From Pholiota molesta (lineage: Eukaryota; Basidiomycota; Agaricomycetes; Agaricales; Strophariaceae): DNA of 64,000 nt. The notes beneath the pieces are model-generated. The model was not told where the DNA came from, ran no database searches, and saw nothing but the letters and a program-made list of their open reading frames with translations. The position numbers were made by a program, and so were the translations under genes. Location: contig JACGCK010000163.1 in the NCBI GenBank assembly GCA_014925825.1, positions 36,154 through 100,153 on the forward strand, in the 5' to 3' direction. Numbering within the stretch: position 1 is the stretch's first letter; every line of letters starts with the position of its first letter. This document shows positions 55,439 through 64,000 of this stretch, one piece after another.

Positions 55439-56599
55439 CAAGCTGATTGTTTCCGGTCTGAGTAGACATACCGTAGAATTCTCTATTTATTGTGCTACTC
55501 TGTAAAACGCGACGCAAATATTCGAGCCAAGTGGACGGTCATATGTCGTTCACACGTGGCGAATGAATGTTATGTGGCCTATTCTCGCCGGAGGAAGTTC
55601 GCTCCAGTTCTAAGTCTGCATGACCGGGCCTGGCTTCCAGGGTCTCGATTTGTGTACCTCTGCTTTTTTTGTCCGATGTCTGGCTTAGGTCGAGATGACC
55701 ATGTCGCGCAAGTTCATTACTCCGTGGCAGAACGTTTTTCGCAAGAACTGTTGGCCTCTTCTGACAATCGCCGAGTGATTCCTTGCAAGTTTCTCGAGTG
55801 ACGAGTCTGGGTTACTGATGCTCAGTATTTGACCAAGTCTGGACCAAGTTCATTTTACCACATCAAATGGCCAATGGAGCTGGAGCTCCAAAGAACGACT
55901 CACCTACTCTGCTGCCAATTCCAGAGCTGTTTAAAGTTGTGTGGGATGCCGCGTATCTGACATCATGATCACCTTGCAGATCATCGAGGTTCCTCGACTG
56001 GCATATTCGTGTCATGATTTATTTTCGCTGTGTCGACAAGTCTCCGATTCATCAGCACCTCGGAGCCTTCTTGAATCTCCGGCTGCACTGACCTGACTTA
56101 CCATGAGCTAATACCGCAGACGTGCAGCGAGCTATGCTTGAAATATATATCTTCCTCTCAACTTCCTTTCGTCGCATTCTGCGTGGTGACTAGACTACCG
56201 AGGGTTATCTCAGTCTATAGTTCTGCGGCATAACTCGATTCAACGACTGTCGTTCATGCGGCTGGTGGTGAAGCTAGGCTTTTATACATAGGATGGCCAG
56301 AGACGCACGTTTGGCGTTGGTTGGTGTGGGAATGAGTTCTAATTGCCTGCGGAATGCAGCCGGGACCTAAAATAAATTCATTTGATATGATATCAGGTCT
56401 GGAAGACCCAGAAGGCTTCGCGGCGTGCTCGTCACCGCGATCGCCTGCCTGTGTTGAATATGGGCAGTCCGTCATGCCCCATCTACCCACATAGAGGCCA
56501 CGTATAATGCTCGACTAGACTACTGCATGTTGTGTTACAACCCTCTGCGAAAATCCGTACGTTCACTAACACCCTAATTCCAAAATATCGGCCGAGACG
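55439..56599. other. intergenic, nothing recognised
   Basis: Between the DAHP synthase gene and the next F-box gene. Short frames such as 55490-55801 (plus) match no domain and lack splice support. Confidence 0.45.
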
Positions 56600-58201
56600 A
56601 TGCACGCACAGTCTGCGTCAATATTCAAGTTGGACCAATATCTTCTCTGGCTCATCTTCTCCGAGAACGCGCAAATGGACATGGAGCTCAGCTATACCAG
56701 CCGGCTCAATCATCGCACGCGAAGTCTTCATCCGTTAACTCTCCTTCGCCGCAGCTCGCAAGTGTGCGATTTATGGCGCACCATACTACTTCAATCACCG
56801 TCGCTCTGGGGCCAGGCTCTCGATATTGAAGCTCTGTTGTGGGGCCACGAAAATTGGAGGAAATTGGTTATGTCGAGGACCGGACACGCTCCTCTGCATG
56901 TCAAAGGTTGCGTTCGATTCGACCCTGAACACGAGCCGTGGAAGAGTACGGGCGAAGTTTTTATGTCCCTGCTAAACGAATTTTGGCCCCGCATTCGAAG
57001 GTTATGCATTGAGGTGATGGAGGTGGGGATACAATCGGAAGAGAAGGCATTGACGCGCTGGCGTGTCCTTCAACGGCCCGCACCGAATCTCGAATACTTC
57101 AACATTCATTTCGGGCTGAACAGCTTGTCCAACCTCTTCGTTACCGAAGGCCATCATCTATTCTCCGACGATTCCCCATGCCTACGCTACTTCCTTGCGA
57201 CGAATATTCATTTCCAACTCTGCATGCCATGCTTCTTCCACTTGAAGAGTTTGAAGCTCTCTTCGTACTTCACCGTACCTCAGATTTTGGGCGCATTATC
57301 GGAAATGGATTCGCTCGAGTCACTGACGGTTAATTCACTTTCAATACCTGACGCATTCCCCCTCCGCCACATATCTCTTCCCAGATTAGACAACATACAG
57401 ATTTCAGGAACGACAGGCGCTTGCATGCCACTATTGGACCATATCACCGCCGCACCTGGGTGCCGCGTTTACTTGGAGGCGCGCAGCGGAGAGCGCTTCA
57501 GCGTCCGGGAAGCGGAGGCCACTTACCGCGTGCTGGCGCGATACGCAGGGAACTATCTCAAGACGCACATCGTTTCCGCGGTATCCATCAATATCCACCT
57601 GTCCTCATTCACCTTCTTCACCAATTCCATCGCGACGCTCAATGATGCCACATCGCCGGATTTCAAGTTCAAGGTCGACGTGCCCTCCGAATCGGTATCA
57701 CTTCTTCTAAGTGGCCTCACCCAATGTAACTTCGACTCTGTCAAAACATTTTACATCAGCTCCCGAGGGCATCCCGCATCAGATCCAAACTTCGCCAAGT
57801 TCTTCAAATTGCTCACCTCGATCGAGGAAGTGGAGTTGACGCCGGAAGGGATGGCATTTCTGCTGGCGACACCGCGAGAGAACGCGGCGTTCCCGTTGTT
57901 TCCCCGGCTCAGAACCATCAGGGTCGCGCCCTTCTTGGGCCTAGACGGCATCGACATGGTTCTCCCGTTCCTTCTGCTGCGACGGAATCTCGGGATGGCT
58001 ATCGAGACTTTTGACCTGACGATGCATCCGCTCGCGGGGTTTCCGATGAACTTTGACTTTCTAGAGGAAGTGGTGGGGATGAAGGTCATCTGGAAATCGG
58101 GGCAGGAGCCGAAAATGTATATCTGTGGTAGTGGGCGGCCAGAGGAACTCAACTTCAAGTATGATCCGCTACAGTTGATGTACGATGTAGTCAAGCTCTA
58201 A
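56600..58201 (+). CDS. F-box protein, single exon
   Basis: A 533-codon uninterrupted frame. The N-terminus holds a divergent F-box: LDQYLLWLIFSENAQMD, then LTLLRRSSQVCDLWRTILLQSPSLWGQAL, the stretch that normally ends an F-box in agarics. The usual LP(x)E start is missing, so an upstream exon may exist or the F-box has drifted. The rest is LRR-like (HLKSLKLSSYFTVPQIL, SLESLTVNSLSIPDAF, PRLDNIQISG). A truncated copy of its 3' end lies at 33440-33710, with the same UTR motif. SCF adaptor function inferred; target unknown. Confidence 0.8.
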   Translation: MHAQSASIFKLDQYLLWLIFSENAQMDMELSYTSRLNHRTRSLHPLTLLRRSSQVCDLWRTILLQSPSLWGQALDIEALLWGHENWRKLVMSRTGHAPLHVKGCVRFDPEHEPWKSTGEVFMSLLNEFWPRIRRLCIEVMEVGIQSEEKALTRWRVLQRPAPNLEYFNIHFGLNSLSNLFVTEGHHLFSDDSPCLRYFLATNIHFQLCMPCFFHLKSLKLSSYFTVPQILGALSEMDSLESLTVNSLSIPDAFPLRHISLPRLDNIQISGTTGACMPLLDHITAAPGCRVYLEARSGERFSVREAEATYRVLARYAGNYLKTHIVSAVSINIHLSSFTFFTNSIATLNDATSPDFKFKVDVPSESVSLLLSGLTQCNFDSVKTFYISSRGHPASDPNFAKFFKLLTSIEEVELTPEGMAFLLATPRENAAFPLFPRLRTIRVAPFLGLDGIDMVLPFLLLRRNLGMAIETFDLTMHPLAGFPMNFDFLEEVVGMKVIWKSGQEPKMYICGSGRPEELNFKYDPLQLMYDVVKL

Positions 58202-58206
58202 AAAAG

Positions 58207-58250
58207 CCAGATGCCTTTATAGTTGTGAGATCGGTGTTAAGTACATTCTT
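58207..58250 (-). repeat. 3'-UTR motif, inverted copy
   Basis: Reads GCCAGATGCCTTTATAG to GTTAAGTACATTC on plus, directly behind the stop of the F-box gene. It is the reverse complement of the motif behind the unrelated F-box gene at 43063-45000. Confidence 0.8.
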
Positions 58251-58257
58251 TTATGAC

Positions 58258-59755
58258 AGGGATTTCGAAGCCACGTCCCGGGGCACGGACTCTTCCAGCG
58301 CTAGGATCCGAACGGCGAAGAGCTGGCAGTACAAAAAAAAGAAATCAGCAAGCGAAAGATGAACCATACACCGCACCCACACTACTAGGTACATCGGCAC
58401 ACCGTATAGCGCACACATGCCTTCGCACATCGGGTGCCCGTGCTATCGCATTGTAAGCAAGCGTCGCGTGCAAGGAAACGGAAAACGTACTCGACGAGGG
58501 TATAAGCTCTATATGTATGCCTCCCTCGTCGACTTCCCGATAGCCGCAACAGCCATCAACCCACCACGCCGCATGCGCCTGGCGAAGGAGATCGTCATCG
58601 TTGGGAACTACACATCGGGGGCATGGGACCAACCGAGTATATGTCGAGGAGGACTAAGCGAGAGTGCTACCGGGGCCGGAAGTGAGCGGGGCGATGTCCA
58701 GTCCAAAACGTGTTACTATGAACGCTTGGGCGCATATTCGTATCATGCCCTGCGCCGCGAGGTAGCTGCCGGTGGAGGCGGTCTTCCAGCGAACACCGAG
58801 CACAGTTTCATGGGCGAAGGAAGACAGGAGCAGTCATTAGAGATTGCCGAGGGGTGGTGTTAGAGGGTCATGCGACTGGGTGGCCGCACAGAGCGCAGAG
58901 GCAGATGGCGAGGCGGCGGTGCAGGAAGAGGGGGAAAGGCGCCATCTAAAGCGATATAAATCATCATTCCGCTCTGTACGTAGAAGAATCGATAACGTAC
59001 CACCTCAGTATCCACCGTAAGCGCGAACGGGGCGATGTGTTTGCGCCAGCATGGTCGTCGACCGCCTATCCCTCACAGCGGAGCGTCATGCACAATCAGG
59101 AGAACCCCGCAATGGTAGCGCTCATCCCATTCGAGCTTCATCGATCGTTACCATCCAGCACAAGATTCCACGGGGTGTGGATGAGCTCGACCTCAGACGT
59201 GACGGTATTCATCATCATCGCAAAGTGTGTGTTTCGGGGTTGCCTAGTACTTAGGTTCCTCGCAGGTGTGTCGGTCGTTTTGAAGTCGTACGTCCATGGA
59301 CAGAAAGTTCTGCGAAGAGACCGTCGGCAGATCACTTGTGGGATTGAACAGAGTAACGAACGAAAGGCAATGGTCAGAAGGAAGTCGAATAGGATGCTGT
59401 TGATGTGGTGTGAAAGCTGCAGGGCTCCGCTCATGCCGAGTTTTCCCACGGCTATCCTTCGAGACCCGTACCTCTTCCATCGCCTCGGTCATCGCCCACC
59501 TCTACCACTGGCTACACAGCGAAGGAGAACGTACAAGATAGGACAAACCATAGGACGTTACAAGTATCGCCAAACGTTTATATACTCAAAACCATATTCA
59601 TCCATATGGCGGATTGCCAACCTATAGCGAACGTGGTAGTTAAAAAAATCAGACAGTCATATCATTAAGACAACCAACACACCACCGTCCACTATTTCTG
59701 CCACTCTCTTCTCCTGGATAGCTCCGAACCTGGTACATATGACATGTATAAATTT
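58258..59755 (-). repeat. dispersed repeat, inverted partner 2
   Basis: Inverted copy of 45065-46515. Shared stretches include CACGGACTCTTCCAGCGCTA, CTAGGATCCGAACG, the TCGACTTCCCGATAGCCGCA block (58534) and CTCAAAACCATAT near 59586. Broken short frames only; no gene supported. Confidence 0.8.
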
Positions 59756-59784
59756 TAACCTCAATCAAGCAAGAAATGAAAGGT

Positions 59785-61981
59785 TTAATTCTTCTGTGGC
59801 AGTAACTTCTCTGCGACAACGGCTTCTTCAACTAGACGACGCACATCCGAAGAACGTGGGGTGATAGAGCATTTGAACGGTGTTTTGTGGCTAAAATGTA
59901 ATGATCAGCCGAAGGTCTACGCCTGTTGCGAATCGGATTTACTACTTACTTAGTAATTCCATTATTTCGAAGTCATCCAAGATTTCTATTTCCTTTCCAA
60001 AAGCGTCTTTCGCTTTGCCTATGTCAAAGCAAGCCAATAGAGACGCAATTGTAAGCCACAGCTTGACGCTCACTATTAGTAACGACTAGGGTTCTCGCGT
60101 AAATAATCAACTCACTATCGAGCTCGCAGAGTGCTTTCCGATGCAGATTCTATAGAACATATCTGTTAAATGGTAATTTTCGAGACTGAAACAAGTGTCC
60201 ACTAACCTTCTCCCAAAACCGTACGTCAGTACGCGAGTGTCATTTTTCAGTTGGTTATTTGCGTCAATGAACCTTTCCGGTTGAAATTCGTATGGTTCTG
60301 GATATATACTCTCGTCTCGTCCCATTGCCCTATAAAATAAGAACACGATTATAGGCCACACTTATATGACAACACGGAGTACGTTACCAAACATTAGCAG
60401 ACACCAAGGCCCCTTCGAACATTCAATTTACATCAGCTTTCTTCATATTAAGATGCATGATAAAGAATTATACCTTTCGGTATACGATACCCTTTATAAT
60501 GGTCGTCCTCCCTGACGCAATGAGGAATGGCGAGCGGAGTTGGCGGGTAATAGCGCAGGAGCTCACGATATAGAGCATCGACATATGGCAAAGAAGCGCG
60601 GTCTTCGAAGTCCGGCAGACGGTCCGTGCCGACCACCTTGTCGATCTCGCCTCGGCCTTTCCTCTGAATGTCTGGGCGTGTTGCAAGAACATAAAAGAGT
60701 GACGCCAGAGCGGCAATTATCGTATCGGAGGCGCCTATACATGAACACGGGTTGGTGCTCTTAATATTGATGGACTGGCGTCGAATAAGAGGAGATGCTA
60801 ACCACTGTATATCGTTACCGCAACCTGGTTGATTACATCTTCATCTTCTTTATATCCAGGCGTTCCGCGTCTTGTTTTCAGAAATTCGGACAGAACACAT
60901 GGATTTGCGATGCCCTCGGCCTGTTGGGTAATGAGTTATCAGAATTTACAGCCCCGTATGTTTGAGATACCCATCGTCATTGACAACTCACTAGATTCTT
61001 TTTACAAACTCCATGGGTTCCGTCTCTAATTTGCGGTTGAGTTTTCTGGATTCGGCGGCAATTTTCTGAGTCGAAGCACCAGGGATCCAAGCCGGAATGC
61101 GTCCCAATATCGGGAAGAAGTTGATCAGCGTCGATGGGGGAGTGAAGTAATCACCTGAGAGCGCGACTAGTTTTTCTGCTTGGACAATGAACTGATCGTC
61201 TAAGGACGTCACGTCGTAGCCATACATAAATTCCAGAGGAATTGACATAGACAGGCTGCGAAAGATATCCACATTAGTCGACGGAACACATTATGTTAGG
61301 TGTGTTTGTGACACGTACACTCTGTTATGAACAAAGAGACTGTCCGGGTCATCGAGGAGGCCTTTCAACATGTAGTGCACCCTGCGCTTCTGGACGGGCT
61401 GATGACTAGCCATAGCGTCGAGGCGGAAATTTTGCTGGGCCAGTCGGCGGTGGTGTCTCCATACTGGGCCATGGGGCATGAAGGCCATGTTAGCTCCGTA
61501 TCCCATTCTATACACGAAGGTCAACGAATTGATCATACAATCCAATATCTACTAAGCGTAAAACTTTCCAGCTTACAGTTTTAATATCGGGATGTCAATT
61601 CGATCGGAATAGTTGTTCGCTCTTCTTTCGAGCAACTCTTCTGCATCTTCCAACGAGTTCAAAACTATAACGTGGATTCCGGGCATGCGAGCATGTACGA
61701 TGCTACCTGCGAAAACGACGATTGATCAGAAACTTCGAGGAAAGACAGACAGAGGTTATACTGTTATATTGCTTCCCCCACCGCAGATAGTGCATACCGT
61801 AATCAATGAGGGGAAAATCGAACATATTTCCTATGAGTGGCTTCGGTTTCGGGCCCGGCGGGTAAGGTAGGCGAGTCGCGACTTTCAACCACCAGGAGAT
61901 AGCTTGTGTGACGGCCATGAATACGAGGAGGGTGCAGACCACAGACAAAAAGCCTGGCCATGTTACGTATGTGGGATCCAT
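59785..61981 (-). CDS. cytochrome P450 monooxygenase
   Basis: Haem-thiolate monooxygenase of the ER membrane. Eleven exons on minus: 61981-61762, 61706-61577, 61507-61319, 61255-61006, 60920-60806, 60734-60474, 60412-60388, 60329-60207, 60149-60112, 60072-59946, 59890-59785. They give 527 residues, a normal P450 length. Landmarks: N-terminal membrane anchor (FLSVVCTLLVFMAVTQAISWW), proline hinge LPYPPGPKPKPLIGN, helix C (GPVWRHHRRLAQQNF), I-helix with SASDTIIAAL (Gly of the usual A-G-x-D-T replaced by Ser), K-helix ELLR, PERF motif and haem loop YGFGRRICIGKH, interrupted by an intron right after the two Arg. It ends PFKCSITPRS, as in agaric P450s of the O-methylsterigmatocystin oxidoreductase-like type. 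The exon 4 end is uncertain: the chosen GTAAAA donor skips an in-frame stop. Substrate unknown; no biosynthetic cluster surrounds it. Confidence 0.9.
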
Positions 61982-62914
61982 GCACCGTTCAGTTCGTCGA
62001 GGTCGAAGAGAAAGTTGGCTCTGATTCGCATCTTAGTGCAACTGCTATCGTTATAAACCATACCTGAAAGAGTGTCCATTCATGTTTCCCACCTACAAGT
62101 TATAAATCTCTATTATTTGTGACGCGTGGACATTTCCCACATGGAGAGTCACTTGCTGCCCCTAGAACCCCTGTTAGACCGGAAACGCGAACTACCTTGA
62201 TTCTTTCCGGTAATTAATTGCTAAAAGAATCATCGAAGTCATATTCTTAGGTAGGTAGTCCTCAGTTGGGAACAAATTACGAGACTTCCGGACAGCTTCG
62301 GTGTTTCTGATAGCTAGGTAGAGTAAACATTGCAGACCATCGTGGAAAAAACTTGGATATTCATGAGAAGTTGTCTCCGTCAAACCCGGTGTTAAGTTAC
62401 AGTAGATACTAAGTATACAGTACTCAATAACGGCGGCCGCAAGGCGCGATAGAATAAGAAACAACCATCTACCAGCTGCACGGTAGATATGCTCTTACTC
62501 CTACTCCACAAGACGACTATACTGCCCCTTATCCATGCTGGCCTCGTCCCATGTTCGTACGTGTATGTTCGAAAAGAATTACAGCACATGTCAAAATTTG
62601 GAAATTAGTAAGGCTTACGACGATGATTCAGACGAGCGGTTGGTATGGCAGGTTGATTCCTGGCCGCAAAACATTAACATACGACTCAGCCCGCAAGGAA
62701 TGGAAATACTTGCATTGCGGAGACTCCGATAAGTGTGGTAGCAAGTGCATCTGTTGAATAGATTGTGATAGCAGTACGGCCAGTAGGATCCTGTCATTCC
62801 AATTCCTCGTTATCAACATGCTAATGACTGTCAATGAGAAAACAGGGATGATGCGTGATAGGTTGGCGCTTGACTGACGATATAAGATGAGATGGGATGG
62901 ATGTGGTGGGTACT
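61982..62914. other. intergenic, nothing recognised
   Basis: Upstream region of the P450 gene. Only short overlapping frames; no domain and no repeats that I can see. Confidence 0.45.
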
Positions 62915-64000
62915 CAGGGCTCTGCCAAAATGAGAAGCGTTGGGCAAGTCCGGCTCCCAACCGTACCCCAACGGCGGGTTGCCGGTGGACGGCAGTCCCT
63001 ATGGATAAAATGACGGCTTCGTCGGCAGTTGGGATTCGAGCTCCGCTTCAACCAAAATCAGCATGGTTTCATTGTCGCCTCGTTATTGCCGTGTGCCCCT
63101 CCAGGGCCTCGAACGAAGGATGTGGGCTGGCTGCCCAACTCAACGCCACAAGCGGACATACCCGACAACAGGCGACACGCGACACAGACAGCGCGGACAA
63201 TGGCGACGACAATGCGGACGACGTCGACGTGGGCGACTGGCGTGGGTGAAACGATGGAAGCGTCAGCATGGCTATCGTAGTATCGAGCTAAGCCCCCACC
63301 GCACGCATTCACTCTGAGTCACTCCAATCACACTCATTGACAGTGCGCTGTAGCCGGAGTCGGTAATATCACCCTCGACCTCACCACCCGCATCCCACAC
63401 GTCCCGCCGCCCATCACCTCTGCAGCCCCTCTCAGTGGGTGCGGCAGCACGAACGCGGCGGACTGCTGACACAGGCGTGAGCAAGCCAGCGGGGCATGAG
63501 ACAACCAAGGGAAGACCCGCGAAGCGGGAGATCCGTCAGGTACGCCGCCGCCGACTGGAAGTCAGCATTGTCTTACTCCCCTGCAGTTCGAACTACCCAG
63601 CGCGACTCTAGGAAACCGCAGACCGACCCATCCCACCCGCCCTTCTCAGCAGCTAGTCCGATGACGAACGAGCGCTTTACTCGCTTGTTTGTTCATTCCC
63701 TGCTAACGGATGAACGCGCTTGCCGCGCTCTCAAATTCACCACCATGGATAACACCGCCGCCGACTTCCTATCCGCATAGGAAGGCCGGCACATCTCACC
63801 ACCGACGCACTCTGCACAGCTGGAGGACGCTGGGATTGATGAACACGGATACGCGCTGACGCAGTCCGCGCCGCGGCAATGGGTGCCCTCAGCCCGTCTG
63901 CACGAACAATGAGCGCTGCAATTGCAGCCTCTGCGCCGTTCAGACGCTTGAGCTTGGCATACCAACCCCCGATCCCAGCACAAACCCTTGAGGTACATAA
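62915..64000. mobile_element. relative of the 13.5-kb hAT element, cut by window end
   Basis: Shares blocks with 13508-14380 in the same order: the CGTGTGCCCCTCC block followed by AAGGATGTGGGCTGGC (63091-63135), GAC/GCG-rich short repeats (63180-63240) and the hairpin block GCTGCAATTGCAGCCTCTGCG (63917-63940). It is longer than the 873-bp copy because of additional sequence between 63300 and 63850. A possible left end CAGGGCTCTGCC (62915-62926) has hAT-like form; the right end lies outside the window, so a target duplication cannot be tested. Confidence 0.6.

Overview
The window reads as nuclear DNA of a mushroom-forming basidiomycete (Agaricomycetes). Most genes are cut by several short GT-AG introns of about 50-100 bp. 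The content is typical of agarics: a swarm of F-box proteins, a multi-exon class-II DAHP synthase, a cytochrome P450, a CFEM/GPI cell-surface protein, a DUF5648-repeat protein and small SDR families. I see no ribosomal RNA, no convincing tRNA gene and no CRISPR array.
Layout. 0.4-4.4 kb: a coiled-coil protein (+), an NTF2-like protein (-) and a beta-carbonic anhydrase (+); the last two diverge from a promoter holding a perfect GATA palindrome. 4.4-8.8 kb: two decayed F-box copies, an unknown protein and an intact F-box gene. 8.8-12.6 kb: no gene I can support, but a decayed dispersed repeat. 12.6-15.6 kb: an F-box gene split by an 873-bp hAT-type element with a perfect 8-bp target duplication. 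15.9-21.4 kb: a DUF5648 protein, another decayed repeat copy and an F-box gene. 22-25.3 kb: a very GC-rich 1,093-residue low-complexity protein. 27-28.3 kb: a C2H2 zinc-finger protein. 29-32 kb: an F-box gene and an RGG-tailed protein whose start lies in the arm of a fold-back element carrying pol III-like boxes and telomere-like repeats. 33.4-36.8 kb: an F-box fragment and an SDR array in successive stages of decay. 37-37.8 kb: the CFEM protein. 39.3-45 kb: a tandem duplication of a two-domain ABM (dimeric alpha/beta barrel) gene, the second copy followed by an intact F-box gene. 45-62 kb: a diverged 1.45-kb inverted repeat pair around an ICMT-like methyltransferase with a frameshift, a 15-exon class-II DAHP synthase and an F-box gene, then a complete P450. 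62.9-64 kb: a relative of the 13.5-kb mobile element, cut by the window end.
How it fits together. Only housekeeping metabolism (DAHP synthase for aromatic amino acids, carbonic anhydrase, ICMT) looks stable. The rest is an accessory landscape of gene birth and death: at least eight F-box loci from four families, ABM-F-box cassettes, SDR copies and small DNA transposons. The most unusual signals are the fold-back element, an antiparallel 43-bp motif shared by the 3' regions of two unrelated F-box families, and an intron placed directly after the start codon in three F-box paralogues. All exon models were derived by eye from splice signals and phase; none is confirmed by transcripts.
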